Below, piece by piece: positions 1-6,762 of a DNA stretch of 17,021 bases. Where the stretch lies: positions 1 to 17,021 of the forward strand of contig CAZDQV010000043.1 in NCBI GenBank assembly GCA_964507795.1, read 5' to 3'. Every line of letters starts with the position of its first letter. Positions within the stretch are counted from its first letter, which is position 1. The position numbers and the translations under genes are program-made. This stretch comes from UMGS973 sp964507795. GTDB lineage: Bacteria > Bacillota > Clostridia > Peptostreptococcales > Anaerovoracaceae. Below the pieces are notes generated by a model that worked only from the letters and a program-made list of their open reading frames with translations, had not been told where the DNA came from and searched no databases.

Positions 1-293
1 AACTTTTCCAGCATATAGAATGCCTCCAGCCAGCTTGCCGGCTTTTTGCTTTTTTCCATTCCCTGCAGAAGCAGTGAATAATAGAAGTGCTCCAGCTGTG
101 CTTTGAGCATACCGCTTTTGTTTTCTTCTACAGGCGACAGCCCTGCGTGTCTGAATGTAATACACCCTTTGAAAGTTTCATCAACCAAGTATATCTTGCC
201 TATACGACGTCTGCCATAAATAGCAACAAGCTCTGCTTTGCCGCTGTTATACAAACGATTCAACTCTCCGGTTTCTTTTGTTCTTCCTATCAT
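1..293 (-). CDS. ATP-binding protein, AAA superfamily (DUF234/AAA_14-like), N-terminal part, cut by window edge
   Basis: Reading the minus strand leftwards from ATG at 293 gives an uninterrupted frame to the window edge, about 97 residues. It opens MIGRTKETGELNRLYNSGKA and soon reaches YGRRRIGKIYLVDE. Both are hallmarks of the bacterial and archaeal AAA ATPases that carry a C-terminal nuclease-like domain and usually begin MIGRE..EL..LY with YGRRRVGKT. The last Walker A position, normally Thr or Ser, is Ile here (GRRRIGKI), which could weaken Mg-ATP binding or signal decay. An in-frame ATG lies at 320, but the family normally starts at MIGR, and AAGAAGGG lies 9 bases before the ATG at 293, so 293 is preferred. 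The C-terminal domain lies outside the window. It belongs to the same broad class as the pair at 7645 and 9105 but is clearly a different subfamily. Function is unknown. Confidence 0.72.
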   Translation of the reverse strand, partial: MIGRTKETGELNRLYNSGKAELVAIYGRRRIGKIYLVDETFKGCITFRHAGLSPVEENKSGMLKAQLEHFYYSLLLQGMEKSKKPASWLEAFYMLEK

Positions 294-357
294 ATCTGTA
301 ATCCCTTCTTTTATTATCATGTATATAATAATCCCTTTTTAATCGGCGGTCAACAGC

Positions 358-405
358 TTTTTTGCCATTAATCCGCCGCTTAAAACGCATTTTTGCACCT
401 TTATC
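358..405. repeat. Short repeat B (partner of 489-524)
   Basis: This stretch shares a 17-base exact block ending TTGCACCTTTATC (389-405) with 508-524, and a 14-base block TTTTTTRCCATTAA (358-371) with 489-502. The space between blocks is 12 bases longer here than in the partner. The two copies bracket the tyrS-tail copy at 421-486. Read on the minus strand, the partner could encode a peptide end DKGAKIPFNGKKLW followed by a stop, so the pair may be relics of one duplicated gene end. No function is assigned. Confidence 0.6.
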
Positions 406-420
406 CGGCGATTTGCCATA

Positions 421-486
421 ACAAAAGACCGCCGAAGCGGTCTTTTGGTTCATATTCAAGGGATTTATCTATCCAAGCTCTACCAT
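421..486 (-). repeat. Duplicate of the tyrS 3' end and terminator (distal copy)
   Basis: This 66-base stretch matches 2007-2072 with 4 mismatches. Read on the minus strand it contains the last TyrS codons (Met-Val-Glu-Leu-Gly), a stop (TAG here, TAA in the true gene), the spacer, and the full UUCG-loop terminator. It lies 1.59 kb beyond the true tyrS end, on the far side of the DUF1016 gene, in direct orientation. It is therefore a displaced or ancestral copy of the tyrS tail and marks one boundary of the accessory insert. Confidence 0.9.
422..447 (-). terminator. Rho-independent terminator with UUCG loop (duplicate copy)
   Basis: CAAAAGACCGC, a CGAA loop (UUCG in the minus-strand RNA), and GCGGTCTTTTG form an 11-bp perfect stem ending in U's on the minus strand. 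It is identical to the tyrS terminator. Here it is the first good terminator downstream of the DUF1016 gene and would end that transcript before the ATPase gene at the left edge. The near-perfect symmetry may let it act in both directions. Confidence 0.85.
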
Positions 487-488
487 AG

Positions 489-524
489 TTTTTTACCATT
501 AAAAGGAATTTTTGCACCTTTATC
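489..524. repeat. Short repeat A (partner of 358-405)
   Basis: See the partner at 358-405: the blocks TTTTTTACCATTAA and ATTTTTGCACCTTTATC are shared, with a shorter spacer here. It abuts the tyrS-tail copy at 486, so it lies exactly at the edge of the insert. On the minus strand a short open frame ends here in KIPFNGKKLW and a stop. It probably represents the worn 3' end of a lost gene, but the frame is closed by TGA about 40 codons upstream. Confidence 0.55.
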
Positions 525-601
525 AAGCAGTCGGTTTATCAAAACACACACTACAATATTATGGTAATATTGAACTTCTTTCGGCAAAAACCACAAAAGA
601 A

Positions 602-642
602 GTCACCTGCCCCACCCCCATTTCAAATGAGGGTTTGGTAAC
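602..642 (-). other. GC-rich two-part hairpin in the DUF1016-tyrS-tail interval; possible structured RNA or gene relic
   Basis: The 250-base interval 487-737 has no convincing gene. Its middle (about 600-700) is clearly more GC-rich than its flanks. On the minus strand GTTACC pairs with GGTGAC, enclosing CCCTCATT paired with AATGGGGG across a TGA loop, with internal loops AAA and TGGGGCA. The two non-Watson-Crick pairs are G-U in the minus-strand RNA but would be A-C mismatches in plus-strand RNA, so minus is the likelier transcribed strand. One minus-strand frame across it is open and protein-like (LPLAEMRNASGGPVTKPSF), so it may instead be a relic of a coding region. Unresolved. Confidence 0.35.
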
Positions 643-737
643 AGGCCCACCCGAGGCATTTCTCATTTCCGCCAAAGGCAACGCTACAGCTACTCTGTTC
701 TCCCCAGTTCTGCTTTATGTATTACACCATATTAAGG

Positions 738-1853
738 TCATTTATCTACTGTTTCCTGCTGCTGCAAATAAAAGATAGCCTTTTGTGTTTCTATTTCTTC
801 ACGCAGTTCCTCCTCTGTCGGAAGATATAATTTATACTTGCTGGCAAACAACTGCTCATTTCCCTGTAATATTGAGTATCTTGCAATATCCTCATCTGTT
901 TCAGAACACAGCACAATTCCAAGTGTAGGATTATCTTCCGGGCACTTTTTTAATTCATCATACATACGGATATACATATCCATCTGCCCTACATCCTGAT
1001 GAGTAATCCGATCTGTCTTTAAATCTATCAATACAAAGCATTTCAAAATGTAATTGTAAAAAACCAAATCAATGTAATAATCCTGCTTCTCTGTATGGAT
1101 ACGCTGCTGCCGCGCCACAAAGGCATATCCCTTGCCAAGCTCCATAAGAAATTTCTGCAAATTTGAAATTATGCTTGTTTCCAGCTTTGTTTCAGTAAAG
1201 GAGGTATCAGGCGTCAAGCCCAGAAACTCTACAACTACCGGATTTTTTATAAACTCCAGCTTGTCCTGCTGATATTCATATGCCTTTTCCTGCATCTCAT
1301 ACTTCACAGCATTTTTGTCTTTTGACTGCAGCAGTCTGTAATAATACTGCGTATCTATATTCCTCTGCAAAGTACGCACACCCCAGACCTGCTCATACGC
1401 TTCTTTCTCATACCATTTGCGTGCAGTTTCATCATGTACCTGTAATAAGGTTCTATAATGTGACCATGAAAGCCTAATATTAGATTGTCGACACACTGTG
1501 TCGACAATATCCGGAAAGGCTTTATAAAATCGCAAGCAATGATATAAGTTACTCCTATCATAACCTTTTCCATATTTATCTGTTAACGCTCTTGACAATT
1601 CTTTTATAACTTCCGCACCATATTCTGCACGAGCCTCACCCGCTAATTCTTCCTCTGCTATCCGGTAACCTATTAGCCAGTTTCTCTGCGATAAAATCGT
1701 ATTGACTGAGCGATGGGCTTCTTTTTGAGATGCTTCTATAATACAACTCACATCGTTTAATATGTTGTCGGTTTTTTGATATTTGCTCATAATATCATTA
1801 TTTGTACCAGCTGCAAGATTATTCATCTGTTTATTGGGATCTGCTGTTTTCAT
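738..1853 (-). CDS. DUF1016 / YhcG-type PD-(D/E)XK nuclease-domain protein
   Basis: This 371-residue protein has two domains. The N-terminal DUF1016 region (about 45-165) holds the YGAEVIKELSRAL and LSWSHYRTLLQV blocks typical of the YhcG family. The C-terminal PD-(D/E)XK nuclease fold (about 190-330) has Asp262 in YYIDLVFYN and Asp277-Leu-Lys279 in FVLIDLKTD, the expected catalytic pattern. Family members are scattered accessory genes, often near restriction or other defence genes. Nuclease activity is likely from the fold, but the target is unknown. The start at 1853 has GAGGAG 11 bases upstream; Met22 is a weaker alternative. The segment IVDTVCRQSN before LSWSHY is encoded by a perfect palindrome and looks like an insertion in a region that varies between family members. 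The gene lies between two copies of the tyrS tail and is probably horizontally acquired. Confidence 0.9.
   Translation of the reverse strand: MKTADPNKQMNNLAAGTNNDIMSKYQKTDNILNDVSCIIEASQKEAHRSVNTILSQRNWLIGYRIAEEELAGEARAEYGAEVIKELSRALTDKYGKGYDRSNLYHCLRFYKAFPDIVDTVCRQSNIRLSWSHYRTLLQVHDETARKWYEKEAYEQVWGVRTLQRNIDTQYYYRLLQSKDKNAVKYEMQEKAYEYQQDKLEFIKNPVVVEFLGLTPDTSFTETKLETSIISNLQKFLMELGKGYAFVARQQRIHTEKQDYYIDLVFYNYILKCFVLIDLKTDRITHQDVGQMDMYIRMYDELKKCPEDNPTLGIVLCSETDEDIARYSILQGNEQLFASKYKLYLPTEEELREEIETQKAIFYLQQQETVDK
1484..1508. repeat. 25-bp perfect palindrome inside the DUF1016 gene
   Basis: The arms ATTGTCGACACA and TGTGTCGACAAT flank a single central base, giving 12+1+12 with no mismatch. It encodes the residues around IVDTVCRQSN, just before the conserved LSWSHY block. 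Such symmetry is unusual in coding DNA and suggests a palindromic element fixed in frame, or a protein-binding site. No second copy of the arm was noticed elsewhere in the window. Confidence 0.85.
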
Positions 1854-1949
1854 ATGTAATTTAACTCCTCATCAGATACTTTTTTATATGAGTATGCACC
1901 AATCAACACTCCAAAACAGGTATTATCATTCTGCTTTAGATGTAAGTTT

Positions 1950-1978
1950 ATTATATCATACCCTGCTACCCTTTTCAC
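1950..1978 (-). promoter_or_regulatory. Candidate promoter for the DUF1016 gene
   Basis: On the minus strand a perfect -10 TATAAT (1955-1950) lies about 95 bases before the start codon. The -35 at the 17-base spacing is poor (GTGAAA). The rest of the leader (1854-1949) shows no strong hairpin. The promoter lies inside the insert, so the cassette would carry its own expression signals. Confidence 0.45.
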
Positions 1979-2006
1979 CCAAATTCTACGCTACATTCAT
2001 CACAAT

Positions 2007-2072
2007 ACAAAAGACCGCCGAAGCGGTCTTTTGGTTCATATTCAAGTAATTTACTTATCCAAGCTCTACCAT
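2007..2072 (-). repeat. tyrS 3' end and terminator (gene-proximal copy)
   Basis: This stretch contains the last codons of intact tyrS, its TAA stop (2055-2057), and the UUCG-loop terminator. The distal copy at 421-486 matches at 62 of 66 positions, with differences clustered around the stop codon and none in the hairpin. The direct-repeat arrangement bounds a 1,520-base insert (487-2006). Confidence 0.9.
2008..2033 (-). terminator. tyrS Rho-independent terminator (UUCG loop)
   Basis: An 11-bp stem closed by a UUCG loop on the minus strand, with a U tract in the descending arm, lies about 20 bases after the tyrS stop. It is the first strong terminator after prfA and so marks the probable end of the prfA-to-tyrS run. 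Confidence 0.9.
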
Positions 2073-3386
2073 CTTGTAAGTCTTCTTGCCTTTTTTGACA
2101 AGGAGCTTGCCTGCCTCATCAAATATATCAGCAGTAATCATCATCTTAGGGTCTGTAACCTTGCTGCCTGCAACCTCCAGGCCACCCTGCTTGATAGTTC
2201 TGAAACCCTCTGAGTTTGTAGGAACAACTCCGATTTCTCTGATGAGATTTACAACGCCCATACCTTCACCCTCGAAGTTTGCCCTGTCCATTTTGACAGT
2301 CGGAATATTGTCAAGTGCGGCTCCTCCTGAGAATGCGGCTCTTGCACCCTCCTGAGCTTTAACTGCTTCCTCTTCTCCGTGAACAAGCTTGGTTACCTCA
2401 AATGCAAGTATTTCCTTGGCTTTGTTGATCTCAGCTCCTTCAAGAGCCGAGAGTCTTTCGACTTCTTCCATAGGTAAGAATGTAAGCATTCTGAGGCACT
2501 TGTTTACATCAGCATCGTCTACGTTTCTCCAATACTGATAAAACTCAAACGGTGAAGTCTTGTTTGCATCAAGCCACAGAGCGCCTTTTTGAGTCTTGCC
2601 CATTTTTTTGCCCTCGCTGTTTGTAAGAAGCGAGAAAGTCATTCCATAATAGTTGTCTTTGCCCAGAAGTCTTCTTGCCAGATCCGCACCGAACAGAATA
2701 TTGCTCCACTGGTCATTGCCGCCGAATTCTATCTTGCAGTCAAGATCCCTTGCAAGTGCATAAAAATCGTATGACTGCAGCAGCATGTAGTTGAATTCAA
2801 GGAATGACAGACCTTTTTCCATCCTCTGCTTGAAGCACTCCGCTCTCAGCATTGCATTTACAGAGAATTTACTGCCTATGTCTCTGATAAATTCAAGGTA
2901 ATTGAATCCAAGAAGCCAGTCCGCATTGTTGACACAGATTGCCTTGCCTTTTTCGGGTTCTTTGTTGTATGAACCTTTTTCAAGAACGCTTCCCGAAGGA
3001 ATGTATTTCCACTCTTCGTCAAATTCGAGGAACCTGTCAAACAGTGCTTTGAATTTGAGGCCGTTTTCTCTGATTGTATCCTGAGTCATCATCTGCCTCA
3101 TATCGGATCTTCCGGAAGGGTCGCCTATCATAGTGGTGCCGCCGCCTATAAGGACTACAGGGGTATGACCGTATTTTTGCATATACATCATAATTATAAC
3201 CTGCATGAAATGTCCTACATGAAGGCAGTCCGCAGTAGGGTCAAATCCGATGTAGAATTTGATTTTCTCTTCGCCAAGAAGCTTCCTGATTCCCTCATCA
3301 TCGGTGGTCTGCTCTATAAATCCTCTCTCTTTGAGAACGTCATAGACATTATCATATTTACTAACATTATCAGGTATGTGATTCAT
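2055..3386 (-). CDS. tyrS: Tyrosine--tRNA ligase
   Basis: This enzyme activates tyrosine with ATP and charges tRNA-Tyr in the cytoplasm. The 443-residue protein has the class I signature HVGH (56-59), the KMSKS-type loop as KMGKT (261-265), GGGTTMIGDPSG, the tyrosine-site motif YDFYALARD, and GGNDQWSN. A C-terminal S4-like RNA-binding domain (about 380-443) contains the IKQGGLEVAGSKV stretch. A charged segment around 126-148 is longer than in short TyrRS forms. GGAGG lies about 9 bases before ATG at 3386. The gap to upp is 102 bases, too short for the T-box leader that often controls tyrS in Firmicutes, and neither a terminator nor a clear promoter is visible there. It is therefore probably read from the upstream run. 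Confidence 0.97.
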   Translation of the reverse strand: MNHIPDNVSKYDNVYDVLKERGFIEQTTDDEGIRKLLGEEKIKFYIGFDPTADCLHVGHFMQVIIMMYMQKYGHTPVVLIGGGTTMIGDPSGRSDMRQMMTQDTIRENGLKFKALFDRFLEFDEEWKYIPSGSVLEKGSYNKEPEKGKAICVNNADWLLGFNYLEFIRDIGSKFSVNAMLRAECFKQRMEKGLSFLEFNYMLLQSYDFYALARDLDCKIEFGGNDQWSNILFGADLARRLLGKDNYYGMTFSLLTNSEGKKMGKTQKGALWLDANKTSPFEFYQYWRNVDDADVNKCLRMLTFLPMEEVERLSALEGAEINKAKEILAFEVTKLVHGEEEAVKAQEGARAAFSGGAALDNIPTVKMDRANFEGEGMGVVNLIREIGVVPTNSEGFRTIKQGGLEVAGSKVTDPKMMITADIFDEAGKLLVKKGKKTYKMVELG

Positions 3387-3488
3387 TTTTTTGTTTCCTC
3401 CGTATTTTTCTCTGTTTAACGTTCAATCAGGCACAGCTGACATCTCTGGGTCTGTTAACAAAGAGTGCGGGATCTGTCCTGCGTTTCA

Positions 3489-4118
3489 TTATTTCGTACC
3501 GAATATTCTGTCGCCCGCATCGCCAAGACCCGGAACTATATAAGCGTGCTCGTTTAATTTTTCATCTTTGGCTGCAATGAATATGTCAACATCAGGATGA
3601 GCCTTCTGTAATTCCTCGATGCCTTCAGGAGCAGCTATAAGGCACATGAATATAATGTCTTTGCCGCCTCTTTTTTTGACAAAATCAATAGCCGCTACAG
3701 CTGAGCCGCCTGTCGCAAGCATAGGGTCCACTACAAATATCTGTCTTTTATCTATGTCTGCAGGCAATTTGCAATAATATTCTACAGGTTTATGTGTTTC
3801 AGGATCTCTGTAAAGTCCAACATGTCCTACTTTGGCATTAGGCACAAGCTCCAGCATACCATCTACCATGCCCAGTCCCGCTCTCAAAATAGGGACTATA
3901 GCTATATCCTCGCCTTTGAGCATTTTGACTGTTGTCTTGCATATAGGTGTTTCGATATCGACTTCTTCTAAAGGAAGCTGTCTTGTTGCTTCATAACCCA
4001 TAAGCATTGCGATTTCTTTTACCAGCTGTCTGAAATCCCTGGTTGATGTTTCTGTTTTCCTGATTATTGCTGTCTTGTGCTGAATTAACGGATGATCAAA
4101 TACATAAACTTTACCCAT
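3489..4118 (-). CDS. upp: Uracil phosphoribosyltransferase
   Basis: UPRTase converts uracil and PRPP to UMP and diphosphate in pyrimidine salvage. The 209-residue length is standard. The PRPP-binding loop VVDPMLATGGSA (129-140) is intact, as are the ILRAGLGM block (78-85) and the C-terminal uracil-site region YIVPGLGDAGDR. AGGAGGT lies 6 bases before the ATG. Only 28 bases separate it from rpiB, so the two are co-transcribed. The order rpiB-upp after tsaC is common in Clostridia. Confidence 0.97.
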   Translation of the reverse strand: MGKVYVFDHPLIQHKTAIIRKTETSTRDFRQLVKEIAMLMGYEATRQLPLEEVDIETPICKTTVKMLKGEDIAIVPILRAGLGMVDGMLELVPNAKVGHVGLYRDPETHKPVEYYCKLPADIDKRQIFVVDPMLATGGSAVAAIDFVKKRGGKDIIFMCLIAAPEGIEELQKAHPDVDIFIAAKDEKLNEHAYIVPGLGDAGDRIFGTK

Positions 4119-4146
4119 TTTGCTACCTCCTGGTATATATATTTAA

Positions 4147-4578
4147 CTACATGTTATTAAGCATATCTATTCTTCTCTGGTGCCTGCCGCCTTCAAATTC
4201 TGTGTCAAGCCATGCGGCTGTGATTTCAAGAGCGGTTTGGGGGTCAGTAGTCCTGCCTCCCATGGCAATCATGTTTGCATCATTGTGTTTTTTGGTCATC
4301 TCCGCCATATTCACATCTGTACATAATGCACATCTGATGCCTTTGACCTTGTTTGCCGCAATTGATATCCCTATCCCTGTGCCGCAGCATACAATGCCTT
4401 TGTCTGCTCTGCCATCTGCAACAGCCTCTGCTGTCGCTTTGCCATATATCGGATAATCAACCGATTCCTCTGAATCCGTACCCAAATCCAGTATCTCTAT
4501 ATTTCTCTCGATCAGATATTTTTTGATTGTTTCTTTGAGTGCATATCCGCCATGATCAGATCCTAAAGCTATTTTCAT
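4147..4578 (-). CDS. rpiB: Ribose-5-phosphate isomerase B
   Basis: RpiB interconverts ribose 5-phosphate and ribulose 5-phosphate in the pentose phosphate pathway. The protein carries GSDHGG near the N terminus, the catalytic-cysteine motif CCGTGIGISIAANK, and the conserved KKHNDANMIAMGGR segment, all diagnostic of the LacAB/RpiB family. Two adjacent ATG codons are possible (4581 and 4578). AGGAGG (4589-4584) lies only 2 bases before the first but 5 before the second, so the second is chosen, giving 143 residues. The ribosome site overlaps the stop codon of tsaC, indicating translational coupling. Confidence 0.95.
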   Translation of the reverse strand: MKIALGSDHGGYALKETIKKYLIERNIEILDLGTDSEESVDYPIYGKATAEAVADGRADKGIVCCGTGIGISIAANKVKGIRCALCTDVNMAEMTKKHNDANMIAMGGRTTDPQTALEITAAWLDTEFEGGRHQRRIDMLNNM

Positions 4579-4587
4579 CATATCCTC

Positions 4588-5586
4588 CTAAACTCTGACT
4601 ATATTGTATCCTGCTGATTTGAGCATTCTGTTCATTACAGCAAATCCTACTCCGTCTGTATCTGAAAGGGCTCCTGCAAGAATCAGGTCCACATTGTCCT
4701 TGTCAAGGGCTCTGAGCTTTGCAAAGAAGTCGTGTGCTGCTTCAATGAAGGCTTTCTCTTCAAACAGGATTACTCCCACCTTGTTGCCAAGCTTCTCATT
4801 CAGTCCTTTTAATCTTTCGATTTCACTTTTGACTTTGTCCCTCTGGCCTTCTATTACTACCATATCAGCCTTGGGAGCATAATGTCTGTATTTCATTCCC
4901 GGTGCTTTGGGTCTCAGGTTTTCATCCTGGCTCTGTTTGAGAACTGCAGGGTCTATCTCGACTTTTTTGTCAAGAGCCGCCTCTATCTGCTCCGGAGTTA
5001 TAATGCCGGGGCGAAGTATCACAGGTACATCTCCTGTAACATCAAGCACTGTTGATTCTATCCCGACTCTGCAGTCTTCACCTTTGATGATGGCATCTAT
5101 TTTGCCATCAAGGTCGTCAATCACATGCTGCACCTTTGTCGGTGAGGGTCTGCCAGAAATATTGGCACTTGGCGCCGCTATTGGGCATCCTGCAGCCTCT
5201 ATAAGCTGTCTTGCGACTACTGTGTCTGGAAGCCTGATGCCTACTGTATCAAGCCCGCCCGTTGTGGCATCGGGAAGTCCCTGTTTTTTCTTTACTACCA
5301 GCGTAAGCGGTCCCGGCCAGAAGTTCTCTATGAGAGCGACTATGTCTTCGCTCAATCTTGGAGTAAGCTGCCCTATATCGCTTGCTCTTGCGATATGAAC
5401 TATCATAGGGTTGTCGCTTGGTCTGCCTTTTGCTGCATATACGGATTTGACCGCTTCTTCGTTGAATGCATCTGCGCCAAGCCCGTATACTGTTTCGGTA
5501 GGAAATGCCACAATGCCTCCATCAGCAAGCAGTCTGCCTGCAGCTATGATGTTTTCTTTTGTGGGCTCTAATATTTTAGTTTTCAT
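4588..5586 (-). CDS. tsaC: L-threonylcarbamoyladenylate synthase (Sua5/YwlC type)
   Basis: The enzyme makes threonylcarbamoyl-AMP from threonine, bicarbonate and ATP, the first step of tRNA t6A37 modification. At 332 residues it is the long Sua5 form. A YrdC domain (about 8-200) has FPTETVYGLGADA, KGRPSDNPMIVHI, and APSANISGRPSPT. A linker with KYRHYAPKADMVV then leads to the C-terminal Sua5 domain (about 235-332). The start is 2 bases past the prfA stop, and its GAAGGA ribosome site lies within the last prfA codons. Coupling RF1 to a tRNA-modification enzyme is a common Firmicutes arrangement. Confidence 0.96.
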   Translation of the reverse strand: MKTKILEPTKENIIAAGRLLADGGIVAFPTETVYGLGADAFNEEAVKSVYAAKGRPSDNPMIVHIARASDIGQLTPRLSEDIVALIENFWPGPLTLVVKKKQGLPDATTGGLDTVGIRLPDTVVARQLIEAAGCPIAAPSANISGRPSPTKVQHVIDDLDGKIDAIIKGEDCRVGIESTVLDVTGDVPVILRPGIITPEQIEAALDKKVEIDPAVLKQSQDENLRPKAPGMKYRHYAPKADMVVIEGQRDKVKSEIERLKGLNEKLGNKVGVILFEEKAFIEAAHDFFAKLRALDKDNVDLILAGALSDTDGVGFAVMNRMLKSAGYNIVRV

Positions 5587-5588
5587 AT

Positions 5589-6650
5589 TTAGAATTCCTT
5601 CATTTTCTCTGCCTGGTCTTCTGTAATCAGTGCATCTATGACTTCATCAAGATCCCCGTCTATAAAGGAGTCGAGTTTGTAAAGTGTAAGACCTATTCTG
5701 TGGTCTGATATTCTTCCCTGTGGGAAGTTGTATGTTCTGATTCGCTCACTTCTGTCGCCTGAGCCGACCTGGCTTTTTCGTGCATCTGAGATTTCCTTGT
5801 GCTGTTCCTGCACCATCATATCATAAAGTCTTGATCTCAAAACTTTAAATGCTTTTTCTTTGTTTTTGAGCTGTGATTTTTCGTCCTGGCATGTTACCAC
5901 AAGTCCCGTAGGCTCATGGGTGAGTCTTACGGCAGAGTCTGTAGTGTTTACGCACTGTCCGCCGTTACCCGATGCACGATATACATCAACTCTGACATCG
6001 TTTGGATTCAAGTCAACTTCAACATCATCAACCTCAGGAAGCACCGCAACGGTAGCCGCCGAAGTATGAACCCTGCCGCTGGATTCTGTCTCAGGCACAC
6101 GCTGAACTCTGTGAGCTCCGCTCTCGAACTTGAGTCTTGAATATGCGCCTTTACCTTTGATGAGCATTACGGCTTCTTTAACTCCGCCTATGCCCGTCTC
6201 ATTAATCTCCATAAGCTCTGTTTTCCAGCCTCTGCGCTCTGCATATCTCATATACATCCTGAGCAGGTCTGCTCCAAACAGAGCGGCTTCATCTCCGCCT
6301 GTACCTGCACGGACTTCGAGAATAACATTCCTGTCATCATTAGGGTCTTTGGGCAGCATCAGGATTTTGAGTTCCTCTTCTATCTGTTCAAGCTTTTCCT
6401 GTCCTTCTGAAAGCTCAAGCTTGGCCATCTCACGCATTTCCTCATCAGAGTCATCAAGCATTTCCTTTGCAGCTGCTATGTTTTCTTTGGTGAGTTTGTA
6501 TTCTTTGTATTTGTTGACGATAGGCTCCATCTCGCCCATCTCCTTGACGTATTTTTGCCATACAGGCTGATTGTTTATGATGTCAGGATCTGATACCTTT
6601 AATGCCAGCTCCTCGTATTTTTCAAGTATAAAGTCTAATTTATCAAACAT
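5589..6650 (-). CDS. prfA: Peptide chain release factor 1
   Basis: RF1 recognises UAA and UAG and triggers peptide release. The 353-residue length is normal. The stop-codon reading tripeptide is Pro-Glu-Thr (186-188, in RVPETESSGR), the form I recall from Bacillus RF1 in place of Pro-Ala-Thr. The peptidyl-transferase motif is GGQ (230-232, in SGNGGQCVNT). The KNKEKAFKVLRSRLYD and RIRTYNFPQGRISDHRIG blocks are intact. AGAGGTG precedes the ATG at 6650. In this window the GGQ methyltransferase gene prmC lies 6.5 kb away, upstream of pckA, whereas the two are adjacent in many genomes; the accessory block lies between. Confidence 0.98.
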   Translation of the reverse strand: MFDKLDFILEKYEELALKVSDPDIINNQPVWQKYVKEMGEMEPIVNKYKEYKLTKENIAAAKEMLDDSDEEMREMAKLELSEGQEKLEQIEEELKILMLPKDPNDDRNVILEVRAGTGGDEAALFGADLLRMYMRYAERRGWKTELMEINETGIGGVKEAVMLIKGKGAYSRLKFESGAHRVQRVPETESSGRVHTSAATVAVLPEVDDVEVDLNPNDVRVDVYRASGNGGQCVNTTDSAVRLTHEPTGLVVTCQDEKSQLKNKEKAFKVLRSRLYDMMVQEQHKEISDARKSQVGSGDRSERIRTYNFPQGRISDHRIGLTLYKLDSFIDGDLDEVIDALITEDQAEKMKEF

Positions 6651-6671
6651 TGGGCACCTCTGTTTTGTTTT

Positions 6672-6704
6672 TTCTCGACTATATAGTATATCATATTTTG
6701 TCTA
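6672..6704 (-). promoter_or_regulatory. Candidate promoter for prfA operon
   Basis: Between the rpmE terminator and prfA the minus strand is AT-rich, with TATACT and TATAGT as possible -10 boxes and TAGACA as a possible -35 box at a short spacing (15 bases to TATAGT). A promoter is expected because the strong terminator upstream separates prfA from rpmE. The exact boxes are uncertain. Confidence 0.4.
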
Positions 6705-6733
6705 TATGTATAAGGTGAATTTGTCTAAAAAAA

Positions 6734-6754
6734 ACCGGAACTTAAAATTCCGGT
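6734..6754 (-). terminator. rpmE Rho-independent terminator
   Basis: ACCGGAA and TTCCGGT form a 7-bp stem with a 7-base loop. On the minus strand it is followed at once by eight T's. It starts about 9 bases past the rpmE stop and isolates rpmE from prfA. Confidence 0.9.
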
Positions 6755-6762
6755 AATTTTTA

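Noticed and set aside
247..459. Minus-strand 70-residue frame starting in the tyrS-tail copy
   Set aside because: It begins inside a terminator, has very basic low-complexity content, and overlaps in another frame the better-supported ATPase start at 293.
512..778. Plus-strand 88-residue frame as a gene
   Set aside because: No ribosome site, it runs into the DUF1016 gene on the other strand, and it is best explained as the reverse side of the GC-rich hairpin region.
3387..3488. T-box riboswitch before tyrS
   Set aside because: The gap after upp is only 102 bases, and no specifier hairpin or antiterminator/terminator pair could be seen.
5772..5784. GCTTTTTCGTGCA inside prfA matching the ATPase repeat core
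   Set aside because: It encodes, on the opposite strand, the conserved RF1 residues DARKS and has no partner at 33 bases; treated as coincidence.
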